Below the pieces are notes generated by a model, which did not search any database, was not told the DNA's origin, and saw nothing but the letters and a program-made list of their open reading frames with translations. Of a stretch of 64,000 bases of DNA, positions 1 to 8,578 are shown one piece after another. The DNA lies in assembly GCF_021648885.1 (NCBI RefSeq), contig NZ_JAKJHZ010000011.1:124001-188000 (forward strand). Direction: 5' to 3'. The position numbers were made by a program, and so were the translations under genes. The DNA comes from Nocardioides potassii (GTDB lineage Bacteria > Actinomycetota > Actinomycetes > Propionibacteriales > Nocardioidaceae). Every line of letters begins with the position of its first letter. The stretch's first letter is position 1.

Positions 1-1
1 C

Positions 2-700
2 GGCTACCAGGTGCTGGTGGTGGGCGGCACGCGGGGCGAGGGCCACACCATCGCCACCTCCTTCGCGGAGGCCGGGGCCTCGGTGGCGGTCACCGGCACG
101 ATGACGCTGCGGGCCCTGTACGACACCGACCTGACGCCGTTCGACTACGAGTCGGTCAACCTGGCCCGGCAGGACTCGATCGACCACCTCGTGGGCATGG
201 TCGACCACCTCGACGTGCTCGTCCTCGCGGCTTCGGCGAACCTCCCCCACGGCCTCCCGCCCGACGAGCAGGCGTTCATCGCCCAGGCGGTGCGCTCCGG
301 GCTCCTCGGGCCGACGTTCCTCACCACCCGGCTGCGCCTCAAGCTCAGCCAGAGTCCCGCCCTCGGCGGCGGCTGCGTCGTCAACACCGGCGCCGTACGC
401 ACGTGGCTGGAGCTCTCCTCGAGCGCCGACGAGGCGCAGGCACAGGTCATCGAGTCGACCGCGCGGGCCGGCGAGAACTGGGCCGGGCTGGGTGTCCGGG
501 TCAACTCCGTGCTGCACGAGACGCGCCCGGTGCTCCCCCGCCAGTACGTCCCCCGCGCCGGCAGCAGGGTCGCCGGCACCACCCTGGTTCGCGGTCAGGG
601 GCAGGGCACCCGCGCCGGCGAGGCGGTGGCCGACTCGGTGCTGTTCCTCGCGAGCAGCGCCGCCTCCCGCATCACCGGGCAGACCCTCCGCCTCGGCTGA
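2..700 (+). CDS. SDR-family oxidoreductase, 5' partial
   Basis: The reading frame is open from the window edge, so the true start probably lies upstream; the first in-window GTG is at 11. The protein shows a Rossmann start (VVGGTRGEG, a variant of the SDR TGxxxGxG motif), a central region around VNTGAV and a C-terminal FLASSAASRITGQTLRLG segment typical of the SDR tail. The family reduces or oxidises carbonyl or hydroxyl groups with NAD(P). The usual YxxxK catalytic pair is not evident: the expected place reads around QVIESTARAGENWA. It may therefore be an atypical or inactive member. Substrate unknown. Confidence 0.7.
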   Translation, partial: GYQVLVVGGTRGEGHTIATSFAEAGASVAVTGTMTLRALYDTDLTPFDYESVNLARQDSIDHLVGMVDHLDVLVLAASANLPHGLPPDEQAFIAQAVRSGLLGPTFLTTRLRLKLSQSPALGGGCVVNTGAVRTWLELSSSADEAQAQVIESTARAGENWAGLGVRVNSVLHETRPVLPRQYVPRAGSRVAGTTLVRGQGQGTRAGEAVADSVLFLASSAASRITGQTLRLG

Positions 701-866
701 GGGAGACGGGCTAGTACGACCGGGTGGTTCTGCTGCCGCCGCGTCCGTGTTGCCGGTGAACGGATCGCGCGACGGCTACGGTTCGTCCACAAAGGCAACG
801 AAGCTGACACATCGCGAGGGCGTGGGGCCCCGGTCGGTTGCCGTGACGCAGGGGAAGGACGTTCCG

Positions 867-1409
867 ATGGTGGCACCGCGTGGAGGGGCAGTCCGCTGGC
901 AGGGCCGGGCCTCGGACTTCAGGCGTGACCAGGTCCGCGCACGGGGGCAGTGGCCGGCCGAGGTCGACGTCCGCCGCGACCCGGGGAGCACGGCCCGGAC
1001 CCGGGAGCCGGCCTCGGAGGAGATGGTGTCGATGGAGGCGCTGTGGAGGTCGTTCGTCGACGTCCTGGACGCCGTCGAGGCGCCCACGTACGCCCTGCTG
1101 TCCACCGAGTCGGGCTTCCCGCTCCGGGCGCACGGGTACGGCGCGCGCGACCTCGTGGCGGCGGTGCGCGCGGCCGGCAGCACCTTCGACAGGCGGCGGG
1201 CCGACGCCACCGTGGAGGGCGACGTCGCCACGCTCGAGGTCGTGTCGGGCGTGACCCAGACCGTCATCGCCACGATCAGCTCGCCGCGCGGCCGGCACCT
1301 GCTCGCGGTCACCGCCGACGAGGTGAGCATGCCCGTGCTCCGCGCCTGGACCCACCACACGGCCACGCGGTTCGCCTCGATCCTCGCCCGCGCGGACGCA
1401 CCGAGGTAA
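867..1409 (+). CDS. hypothetical protein, possible Roadblock/LC7-like fold
   Basis: 180 aa. The ATG at 867 is preceded by a purine-rich Shine-Dalgarno (AGGGGAAGGA), which favours it over longer in-frame starts. The first ~50 residues are basic and look disordered. Residues ~55-175 form one domain with a hydrophobic strand (YALLSTESGFPL) and a late strand (RHLLAVTADE), loosely reminiscent of Roadblock/LC7 proteins, which partner small GTPases in actinobacteria. That resemblance is by eye only. No catalytic motif, signal peptide or membrane segment is visible. Convergent with the meaB/thiolase pair. Confidence 0.6.
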   Translation: MVAPRGGAVRWQGRASDFRRDQVRARGQWPAEVDVRRDPGSTARTREPASEEMVSMEALWRSFVDVLDAVEAPTYALLSTESGFPLRAHGYGARDLVAAVRAAGSTFDRRRADATVEGDVATLEVVSGVTQTVIATISSPRGRHLLAVTADEVSMPVLRAWTHHTATRFASILARADAPR

Positions 1410-1530
1410 AAACCTTCCCGTCCGTCGCCACCCGCGGCGGATGCCGGATACAATCTCCACAACGCGGTAACAAAACACCCACAGCGGGTGGTGCCGCCCG
1501 AATGATGACGCTGGTTCCCCCACCCGCCAT

Positions 1531-1574
1531 CGCCCACGAGCCGAAACCCCACAGCATCAGGCGGCTCGTGGGCG
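1531..1574. terminator. 12-bp inverted repeat between convergent genes
   Basis: CGCCCACGAGCC at 1531-1542 pairs perfectly with GGCTCGTGGGCG at 1563-1574 around a 20-base loop. It lies between the convergent ends of the 867-1409 gene and meaB, so it may act as a bidirectional terminator. There is no U-run, and the loop is long for an intrinsic terminator. Confidence 0.45.
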
Positions 1575-1619
1575 GGGCGGGGCCTCCGCCGGGGACCTCG
1601 CGACGACGGGGCACCCGCG

Positions 1620-2576
1620 TCAGGTCCGCGCGACGACCTCGTCCGCGGCTGCGTAGGGGTCGACCTCACCGCCGGCCACGCGCGCGGCCAGGTCGTCGAG
1701 GTCGGCGCTGCCGGAGCGCTCCCACCGCTGGCGCACCGCGGCGAGGGCGATCGCCTCGACCTCGCTCCGCGCCCGCGCCGTACGACGACGGGCGAGCTCA
1801 CCGGAGTCGTCGAGCCACGCCGCATGGCGGTCGACCTCGGCCAGCAGCCCGTCGATCCCCAGCCCCGTGCTGGCCACGGTCTGCACCACCGGGGGCCGCC
1901 AGGCACCCTCTGGCCGCTCGGCCATCGACAGCATCGTGCGCAGCTCGCGGCGGGTGCGGTCGGCGCCCTCCCGATCCGCCTTGTTGACGGCGTACACGTC
2001 ACCGATCTCGAGGATCCCGGCCTTGGCCGCCTGGATGCCGTCGCCCATCCCGGGCGCGAGGAGCACGAGGGTGGTGTCGGCGAGGCCGGCCACCTCCACC
2101 TCGCTCTGGCCGACGCCCACCGTCTCCACGACCACCACGTCGCAGCCGGCGGCGTCGAGGACCCGCACCGCCTGCGGGGTGGCGCGGGCCAGGCCGCCGA
2201 GGTGCCCGCGGGCACCCATGGAGCGGATGAAGACGTCGGGGTCGAGCGCGTGGTCGCCCATCCGGACGCGGTCACCGAGCAGGGCGCCACCGGAGAACGG
2301 CGAGGACGGGTCGATGGCCAGCACGCCCACGCGGCGGCCGTCGGCCCGCAGGGCACCGACGAGCGCACTGGTCGAGGTGGACTTCCCGACGCCAGGCGCC
2401 CCGGTGATGCCCAGGACGTGGGCTTTCCCGGTGTGCGCCCGGAGCTCAGCCATCACCTCGCGCAGGACCGGGGAGTCGGTCTCGACAAGCGTGATCAGGC
2501 GGGCTACCGCGGCCGGCTCGCCCCCGCGCGCCCGGGCGACGAGGTCGGGGACCGACGGGGTGCCCCGTGGCGGCAC
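1620..2576 (-). CDS. meaB: methylmalonyl-CoA mutase-associated GTPase MeaB
   Basis: 318 aa, full family length. It is a G3E-type P-loop GTPase that chaperones adenosylcobalamin-dependent acyl-CoA mutases, gating cofactor delivery and protecting against inactivation. Walker A GITGAPGVGKST is at residues 56-67, the switch-like ETVGVGQSE at 151-159 and the guanine-specificity NKAD at 198-201. It starts with GTG 7 bases after the thiolase stop, so the two form an operon. The likely client in this window is the ethylmalonyl-CoA mutase at 22906-24936; methylmalonyl-CoA mutase itself is not present here. Confidence 0.93.
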   Translation of the reverse strand: MPPRGTPSVPDLVARARGGEPAAVARLITLVETDSPVLREVMAELRAHTGKAHVLGITGAPGVGKSTSTSALVGALRADGRRVGVLAIDPSSPFSGGALLGDRVRMGDHALDPDVFIRSMGARGHLGGLARATPQAVRVLDAAGCDVVVVETVGVGQSEVEVAGLADTTLVLLAPGMGDGIQAAKAGILEIGDVYAVNKADREGADRTRRELRTMLSMAERPEGAWRPPVVQTVASTGLGIDGLLAEVDRHAAWLDDSGELARRRTARARSEVEAIALAAVRQRWERSGSADLDDLAARVAGGEVDPYAAADEVVART

Positions 2577-2583
2577 GGCAGCC

Positions 2584-3768
2584 TCAGGAGGCGGGCACGC
2601 GGAGGATCAGGGCGTCGCCCTGGCCGCCGCCGCCGCAGAGCGCGGCCGCACCGGTCCCGCCGCCGCGACGCTGGAGCTCGAGGGCCAGGTGGAGCACGAT
2701 GCGGGCCCCGGACATGCCGACCGGGTGGCCGAGCGCGATCGCGCCGCCGTTGACGTTGACCTTGTCCTGGTCGACGCCGAGCTGGCGGGCGGACTCGATG
2801 CCGACCGCGGCGAAGGCCTCGTTGAGCTCGAACAGGTCGATGTCGGACACCGCGATGCCCTCCTTCTCAGCGGCCTTCGCGATCGCGTTGGCCGGCTGGA
2901 GCTGGAGGGAGGAGTCGGGGCCGGCCACCTGGCCGGACGCGCCGATCTCGGCGAGCCAGGTCAGGCCGAGCTCCTCGGCCTTCGCCTTGCTCATCACGAC
3001 GACGGCGCAGGCGCCGTCGGAGATCTGGGAGGCGGATCCGGCCGTGATCGTGCCGTCCTTGGCGACGGGGCGCAGCCCGGCGAGGGACTCCACGGTCGTG
3101 TCGCCGCGGATGCCCTCGTCCTCGCTGACGGTGATGTCGCCCTTGCGGCTCGGGATCGTGACCGGGACGACCTCGTCGTCGAAGACGCCGTTCTTCCACG
3201 CGAGCGCCGCGCGCTGGTGCGACTGGGCCGAGAAGGCGTCCTGCTCCTCGCGGGTCAGGTTGGCGCCGGCGGCGTTGCAGCCGTCGGTCAGGCTGATCAT
3301 CGCCTGGTGGGTGAACTGGTCGTAGAGCGCGTCGTAGGCCATCGAGTCGACCAGCGCGGTGTCGCCGTACTTGAAGCCCTCGCGGCTCTTGGGGAGCAGG
3401 TGCGGCGCCTGGGTCATCGACTCCATGCCGCCGGCCACGACGATCTCTTGCTCGCCGGCGCGGATCAGCTGGTCGGCCATCGCGATCGCGTTGAGGCCGG
3501 ACAGGCAGACCTTGTTGATGGTGATCGAGGGGACGTTCATCGGGATGCCTCCCTTGACCGCCGCCTGGCGGGCGGTGATCTGGCCGGCACCGGCCTGGAT
3601 GACCTGGCCCATGATCACGTAGTCGACCTGCTCGCCGGTGACGCCGGCCTTCTCGAGCGCGCCCTTGATGGCGACGCCACCGAGGTCGGCGGCCGACTGG
3701 TCCTTGAGGCCACCCAGCAGGCGGCCGATGGGGGTACGCGCTCCAGCGACGATCACAGAACTGGTCAT
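2584..3768 (-). CDS. acetyl-CoA C-acetyltransferase (thiolase)
   Basis: 394 aa. Condenses two acetyl-CoA to acetoacetyl-CoA, or the reverse. Nucleophilic Cys88 lies in INKVCLSG; the C-terminal GHP histidine motif ([12 protein letters not shown]) and the second catalytic Cys in AALCGGGG are all present. I chose ATG 3768 rather than the upstream in-frame ATG because the thiolase fold begins [13 protein letters not shown] and because a TATCGT -10 box ends 7 bases before it, implying a leaderless transcript. First gene of a two-gene operon with meaB. With the reductases and the carboxylase/reductase nearby, it would feed the ethylmalonyl-CoA pathway. Confidence 0.92.
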   Translation of the reverse strand: MTSSVIVAGARTPIGRLLGGLKDQSAADLGGVAIKGALEKAGVTGEQVDYVIMGQVIQAGAGQITARQAAVKGGIPMNVPSITINKVCLSGLNAIAMADQLIRAGEQEIVVAGGMESMTQAPHLLPKSREGFKYGDTALVDSMAYDALYDQFTHQAMISLTDGCNAAGANLTREEQDAFSAQSHQRAALAWKNGVFDDEVVPVTIPSRKGDITVSEDEGIRGDTTVESLAGLRPVAKDGTITAGSASQISDGACAVVVMSKAKAEELGLTWLAEIGASGQVAGPDSSLQLQPANAIAKAAEKEGIAVSDIDLFELNEAFAAVGIESARQLGVDQDKVNVNGGAIALGHPVGMSGARIVLHLALELQRRGGGTGAAALCGGGGQGDALILRVPAS

Positions 3769-3781
3769 GCGCCCGACGATA
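3769..3781 (-). promoter_or_regulatory. -10 box of a leaderless promoter (thiolase-meaB)
   Basis: TATCGT on the minus strand (3781-3776), then 7 bases, then the ATG at 3768. The spacing places transcription start at the A of the start codon. No convincing -35. Confidence 0.55.
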
Positions 3782-3883
3782 CCCACCGTCGTGGGCGCCG
3801 CGGCAGTGGCTGTGAGGCACCCGGCGTGAGGCACACGTCACACCCCCTCGCGCCCCTGCTCACCTGCGTGCACGATGTGGCCC

Positions 3884-4366
3884 ATGACCGACCAGGCAGC
3901 CGCGAACCAGCTCCCCGACGACGTCCAGCACCTCTTCACCGCCATCGACCACGTGGGGATCGCCGTGGCGGACCTCGACGAGGCGATGGCCTTCTACCGC
4001 GACACCTACGGCATGCGGGTCCTCCACGAGGAGGTCAACGAGGAGCAGGGCGTGCGCGAGGCGATGGTCGGCGTCGGCCCCGGCTCGTCCAACCCGTCGG
4101 GCTCGTGCATCCAGCTGCTCGCGCCGCTGACGCCGGAGTCCACCATCGCGAAGTTCCTCGACCGCAACGGACCGGGCATCCAGCAGCTCGCGTTCCGTGT
4201 CGACGACGTCGAGCACGTCGCCGGCGTGCTGCGCGAGCGCGGCCTCCGGCTGCTGTACGACGCCCCGCGCCGTGGCACCTCCGACAGCCGCGTCAACTTC
4301 ATCCACCCCAAGGACGCCGGCGGGGTGCTCGTCGAGCTGGTGGAGCCCGCCCGCGCCCCGCACTGA
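3884..4366 (+). CDS. mce: methylmalonyl-CoA (ethylmalonyl-CoA) epimerase
   Basis: 160 aa VOC-fold enzyme that interconverts 2R and 2S methylmalonyl-CoA; homologues also act on ethylmalonyl-CoA. Metal-ligand motifs visible are IDHVGIAVADLD (His23) near the N-terminus and VLVELVEP (Glu) at the C-terminus, with a central GPGIQQLAFRVDDV. An in-frame ATG at 3875 is possible, but the one at 3884 starts MTDQAA. It sits immediately upstream of ccr and supplies stereoisomer interconversion between Ccr and the B12 mutase. Confidence 0.92.
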   Translation: MTDQAAANQLPDDVQHLFTAIDHVGIAVADLDEAMAFYRDTYGMRVLHEEVNEEQGVREAMVGVGPGSSNPSGSCIQLLAPLTPESTIAKFLDRNGPGIQQLAFRVDDVEHVAGVLRERGLRLLYDAPRRGTSDSRVNFIHPKDAGGVLVELVEPARAPH

Positions 4367-4462
4367 GCGACGTACCTCACACACTGCCCCACTCGAGGTT
4401 ACTCGCCGGTACCTTGACCCGATCCCACCGATCCCTCACCGCCCCTGACGCAGGAGACAGCC

Positions 4463-5803
4463 GTGCAGAAGATCCTCGACGCCATCCAGTCCGACAGCGC
4501 CACCCCGGACGACTTCGCCTCCCTGGAGCTCCCCGAGTCCTACCGCGCCGCCTTCGTGAAGAAGGACGAGGTCGACATGTTCGAGGGCCTCACCGCCAAG
4601 GAGAAGGACCCGCGCGAGTCCCTCCACGTCGAGGACGTCCCGCTGCCCGAGCTCGGACCCGGCGAGGCCTTCGTCGCGGTGATGGCGAGCGCGATCAACT
4701 ACAACACCGTGTGGACCTCGATCTTCGAGCCGGTCTCCACCTTCGGCTTCCTCGAGCGCTACGGCCGCAGCTCCGAGCTCACCAAGCGCCACGACCTGCC
4801 CTACCACGTCGTCGGCTCCGACCTCGCCGGCGTCGTGCTCAAGACCGGCCCCGGCGTCACCCGTTGGAAGCCGGGCGACCGCGTCGTCGCCCACTGCCTG
4901 TCGGTCGAGCTCGAGGGCCCCGACGGCCACAACGACACGATGCTCGACACCGAGCAGCGGATCTGGGGCTTCGAGACCAACTTCGGCGGCCTCGCCGACG
5001 TCGCGATGGTCAAGGCCAACCAGCTGATGCCGAAGCCCGAGCACCTCACGTGGGAGGAGGCGGCCTCCCCCGGCCTCGTGAACTGCACGGCGTACCGCCA
5101 GCTCGTCTCCACCAACGGCGGCAACATGAAGCAGGGCGACAACGTCCTCATCTGGGGCGCCTCCGGAGGCCTCGGCGGCTTCGCGACGCAGTACGCCCTC
5201 AACGGCGGCGCGACGCCGGTGTGCGTGGTCTCCAACGAGGAGAAGGCGAAGATCGCGCGGAGCATGGGCGCCGAGCTGATCATCAACCGCTCGGAGGAGG
5301 GCTACAAGTTCTGGAACGACGAGGGGACCGAGCAGGACCCGCGCGAGTGGAAGCGCTTCGGCGCCCGCATCCGTGAGCTCACCGGCGGCGAGGACATCGA
5401 CATCGTCTTCGAGCACCCCGGCCGCGAGACCTTCGGCGCGTCCGTCTACGTCACCCGCAAGGGCGGCACGATCACCACGTGCGCGTCGACGTCGGGCTAC
5501 ATGCACGAGTACGACAACCGCTACCTCTGGATGAACCTCAAGCGGATCATCTCCAGCCACTTCGCCAACTACCGCGAGTCGTGGGAGGCCAACCGCCTCA
5601 TCGCCAAGGGCAAGATCCACCCGACGCTCTCGAAGACCTACACCCTCGACGAGGTCGGCCAGGCCTCGCTCGACGTCCACCAGAACGCCCACCAGGGCAA
5701 GGTCGGTGTCCTCTGCCTGGCGCCCGAGGAGGGTCTCGGCGTGCGCGACCACGAGATGCGCGCGCAGCACGAGACGGCCATCAACCGCTTCCGCGGCGTC
5801 TGA
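4463..5803 (+). CDS. ccr: crotonyl-CoA carboxylase/reductase
   Basis: 446 aa MDR-superfamily enzyme; NADPH-dependent reductive carboxylation of crotonyl-CoA to (2S)-ethylmalonyl-CoA, the key step of the ethylmalonyl-CoA pathway. The NADPH loop GASGGLGGFATQ is intact. Residues known to hold CO2 in the Kitasatospora enzyme are matched by position: Asn81 in SAINYN, Phe169-Glu170 in WGFETNFGG and the His of SSHFANY. The GTG start is chosen because CAGGAGA lies just upstream and the product begins MQKILDAI. Followed by a strong hairpin terminator. It may also supply ethylmalonyl-CoA as a polyketide extender. Confidence 0.96.
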   Translation: MQKILDAIQSDSATPDDFASLELPESYRAAFVKKDEVDMFEGLTAKEKDPRESLHVEDVPLPELGPGEAFVAVMASAINYNTVWTSIFEPVSTFGFLERYGRSSELTKRHDLPYHVVGSDLAGVVLKTGPGVTRWKPGDRVVAHCLSVELEGPDGHNDTMLDTEQRIWGFETNFGGLADVAMVKANQLMPKPEHLTWEEAASPGLVNCTAYRQLVSTNGGNMKQGDNVLIWGASGGLGGFATQYALNGGATPVCVVSNEEKAKIARSMGAELIINRSEEGYKFWNDEGTEQDPREWKRFGARIRELTGGEDIDIVFEHPGRETFGASVYVTRKGGTITTCASTSGYMHEYDNRYLWMNLKRIISSHFANYRESWEANRLIAKGKIHPTLSKTYTLDEVGQASLDVHQNAHQGKVGVLCLAPEEGLGVRDHEMRAQHETAINRFRGV

Positions 5804-5869
5804 CCCTGCGAGATCAGAGCGTGATCGGAGGGTGACCTCACCCCTCCGGAGGCACGTCTGAGATTCGTC

Positions 5870-5906
5870 ACACCCCGGCTCACCCCCCTCGGGCGAGCCG
5901 GGGTGT
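5870..5906 (+). terminator. hairpin terminator after ccr
   Basis: ACACCCCGGCTC (5870-5881) pairs perfectly with GAGCCGGGGTGT (5895-5906) around a 13-base loop, 67 bases after the ccr stop. There is no T-tract, as is common in high-GC actinobacteria. A weaker GGAGGGTGA/TCACCCCTCC stem precedes it at about 5827-5848. Confidence 0.65.
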
Positions 5907-5984
5907 CCTCATGTCCGGGCATCGGCAAGACTGAGGGCGACAGTGAACGTGCAGTCCGTACGACGTGAGAGTGGGTGTCGCAGC

Positions 5985-7259
5985 ATGAGCTCCGACCAGG
6001 GCCTGTCCATCTTCGACGACGAGCCGGAGACCGGTGACGACGCGGGTGAGGAGACCCAGGTCATGCCGGTGACGAAGCCCGCCACCAGCACGGAGCAACC
6101 GGCCGAGGCGACCACGAGGACTTCGGTCGTCAAGCCCGGGCCGGCAGCGCCGGCCGTCGACGAGGCGCCCACCGTCCGGGCGCCGGTCATCCCGCCCCGC
6201 GCGGCTCCCGCCCAGCCTCCGGCCCAGTCCCCGGCGGCCGCCCGACCTCCCGTGGTTCCGCCGGCGGCCGCCCCACTGCCCGTCGTACGGCGTGGTGGCT
6301 ACGACCGCACCGCGGTCGACCAGCGGGTCGGACAGCTCCAGAGCGAGAAGTCCGGGCTCGCCACCAGCCTGGCCAGCAGCGAGCAGCGCGTCATCGAGCT
6401 CGAGGCCGAGCTGGAGCGGGTCCGCACGGAGCTCGAGGAGAACTCGAACCCGACCTACGCCGGCCTCGGGGGCCGGGCCACCTCCATGCTCAAGCTTGCT
6501 GAGGAGGAGGCCGCCGACGTCCGCACCGCCGCTCGTCGCGACGCCGACGAGATCCGCGCGCAGGCCGAGCGCGACGCCCACAGCATCCGCGCTGACGCCG
6601 CTCGTGAGGCCGACGACATGCGGCTGGTCCAGCTCAAGGAGCTCGACGAGATGCGCGCGCGGATCACCGCCGACGCCGAGACCGAGCGCAACCTGGCCAA
6701 GGCCGAGGCCGAGGACGTCCTGGCCGCCGCCCGCCGCGAGTCCGACCAGCTGCGGCTCGCTGCCCAGCAGGAGACCAACGAGCTCCGGGTGACCGCAACC
6801 CGGGAGGCCGAGCAGGCGCGCGCGGCTGCGGACCGGGAGGTCCAGGAGGCCCGCCGCACCCTGGCGGTGGAGAAGGAGCGGCTCGCCCGCGAGGCCGCCG
6901 AGCACCACTCCAACGCCACCGCCGAGACCCAGCGGCTCGTGGCCGAGGCCGAGGAGCGGGCGTCCGCCGCCGAGCAGCGCGCCCGCGAGGCGACGGCCCA
7001 GGCCAACGCGCACCGTCAGCAGGCACAGAGCGAGGCCGAGGGCCTGCTCGCCCGCGCCCGCCGCGAGGCGGAGCAGGTGGTGGCCTCCGCGCGCACCCAG
7101 GCCGACTCGATCGGCGCGACCCGCGCCGCGGAGGCCGAGCGCGAGCTCGCCAACATCCAGGCGGAGGTCGAGCGGATCACCAAGCGCCGCGACGCGATCA
7201 CGGCCCAGCTCGGTGCCCTGCGCGACGTGGTCGCGGGCTTCGCCGAGGACAAGTCCTGA
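5985..7259 (+). CDS. long coiled-coil DivIVA-like protein
   Basis: 424 aa. Residues ~1-110 are acidic then Pro/Ala-rich and look disordered. A short DivIVA-like segment (RGGYDRTAVDQRVGQLQ) follows, and residues ~120-400 are an almost unbroken Ala/Glu/Arg-rich coiled coil with repeated READE- and AERE-type heptads. Actinobacterial proteins of this kind form polar or cytoskeletal scaffolds (Scy/FilP/Wag31-like). I prefer ATG 5985 (MSSDQG) to the ORF start at 5943. Translation is probably coupled to the transporter gene downstream, whose frame is open across the stop. Confidence 0.75.
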   Translation: MSSDQGLSIFDDEPETGDDAGEETQVMPVTKPATSTEQPAEATTRTSVVKPGPAAPAVDEAPTVRAPVIPPRAAPAQPPAQSPAAARPPVVPPAAAPLPVVRRGGYDRTAVDQRVGQLQSEKSGLATSLASSEQRVIELEAELERVRTELEENSNPTYAGLGGRATSMLKLAEEEAADVRTAARRDADEIRAQAERDAHSIRADAAREADDMRLVQLKELDEMRARITADAETERNLAKAEAEDVLAAARRESDQLRLAAQQETNELRVTATREAEQARAAADREVQEARRTLAVEKERLAREAAEHHSNATAETQRLVAEAEERASAAEQRAREATAQANAHRQQAQSEAEGLLARARREAEQVVASARTQADSIGATRAAEAERELANIQAEVERITKRRDAITAQLGALRDVVAGFAEDKS

Positions 7260-7513
7260 GCTGGCGCGACCGGCTCCGCGAGGCCACGACCTCGCGCGAC
7301 GCCGACCCCAGCGACGACCCCAGCGACGACGGCACGGACGCCGAGCTGCCGCCGGAGCTCGAGGAGGTCGTCGAGCAGGTCAGTGAGGACGCCGACCGTG
7401 CGGAGGCCGCGGCCGACGCTGCCGAGGAGTCGGCGAAGTCGGCGGCAGCGATCGCCGAGCAGATCGACGACTCCGTCGACCTCGTCGTCGACGACGAGCA
7501 CCCGCTCCCCTAC

Positions 7514-8578
7514 GTGCCCGCCCCGGCCGAGCCGGCCCCGACGCCGCTGCTGCTGCGCCACTCCCCGTTCAAGATCGGGTTCTTCGGCGCCCTGGGCGCA
7601 GTCGTCGCCGTCTTCCTGACCAACCAGCTGCTCAGCATCTCCTCGGTGCTGATCCTGCTCGTGATGTCGATGTTCCTGGCCGTCGGGCTCAACCCGGTCG
7701 TCGAGTTCTTCATGCGTCGCGGCGTGCGCCGCGGCCTGTCCGTGCTGCTGGTGCTCGTCGTCGTGATCGGTGTGCTGGCGATGTTCGTCGTCGCCGTCGC
7801 ACCCGTCATCAGCGACCAGATCGCGCAGATCACCCGCAACGCTCCGGGCTGGCTCGACGACCTCCAGGCCAACAGCCAGGTGCAGAAGCTGGACGACCAG
7901 TTCGACATCATCGCCAAGGTCCAGGAGTACATCCAGAACGGCGAGTTCGGCCAGAAGGTGTTCGGGGGTGCGCTCGGCGTCGGCCTCCGCGTGCTCTCCG
8001 CGCTCACCAACAGCCTGATCGTGATCGTGCTGATGATCTACTTCCTGGCCTCGCTGCCCAGCATCAAGCACGCCGGCTACTCGCTGGCGCCGGCGTCGAG
8101 GCGTCCCCGGGTCAGCGAGCTCGGTGACCGGATCATCCGCTCGACCGGTGCCTACGTGGCCGGGGCGTTCCTCGTCTCGGTCTGCGCCGGCATCAGCACG
8201 CTGATCTTCTCGTTCGTGGTGGGCCTCGGCGACTACGCCTTCGCGCTGGCCTTCGTGGTCGGGCTCTTCTCGCTGATCCCGGTGGTGGGCGCCGTCGTCT
8301 CCGGCGTGGTCATGACGCTGCTCGGCCTGACGGTCTCACCCACGATCGCACTGGTGGCGCTCGTCTACTACCTCGCCTACCAGCAGTTCGAGTCCTACGT
8401 GATCTACCCGCGGATCATGAAGAAGTCGGTCGACCTGCCGGGCTCGGTCACGGTCGTGGCCGCGCTCGTCGGTGGCTCACTGATGGGCGTCGTGGGCGCG
8501 CTGCTCGCCGTACCCGTCGCCGCGGCTCTCCTGCTCCTGCACCGCGAGGTGTTCCTCAAGCGGCAGGACGCTCGCTGA
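7514..8578 (+). CDS. AI-2E family (PerM-like) transporter
   Basis: 354 aa from GTG 7514. Membrane segments begin at FKIGFFGALGAVVAVF, with two close N-terminal helices, an amphipathic loop of ~130 residues and a C-terminal cluster of about five helices, the usual AI-2E/UPF0118 layout. Substrate unknown; family members export small molecules or act in Na+/H+ exchange. The frame stays open for 255 bases upstream, encoding an acidic Ala/Glu/Asp-rich segment with normal codon bias and reaching a CTG at 7256 that overlaps the previous stop. The true N-terminus may therefore be longer, and no Shine-Dalgarno precedes 7514. Its 3' end overlaps the convergent EamA gene by 23 bases. Confidence 0.82.
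   Translation: MPAPAEPAPTPLLLRHSPFKIGFFGALGAVVAVFLTNQLLSISSVLILLVMSMFLAVGLNPVVEFFMRRGVRRGLSVLLVLVVVIGVLAMFVVAVAPVISDQIAQITRNAPGWLDDLQANSQVQKLDDQFDIIAKVQEYIQNGEFGQKVFGGALGVGLRVLSALTNSLIVIVLMIYFLASLPSIKHAGYSLAPASRRPRVSELGDRIIRSTGAYVAGAFLVSVCAGISTLIFSFVVGLGDYAFALAFVVGLFSLIPVVGAVVSGVVMTLLGLTVSPTIALVALVYYLAYQQFESYVIYPRIMKKSVDLPGSVTVVAALVGGSLMGVVGALLAVPVAAALLLLHREVFLKRQDAR

Noticed and set aside
1410..1619. AT-richer gap (GGTAACAAAACACC) considered as a riboswitch or origin box
   Set aside because: No conserved riboswitch core or DnaA box cluster; it sits between convergent gene ends, where a riboswitch would have no target.
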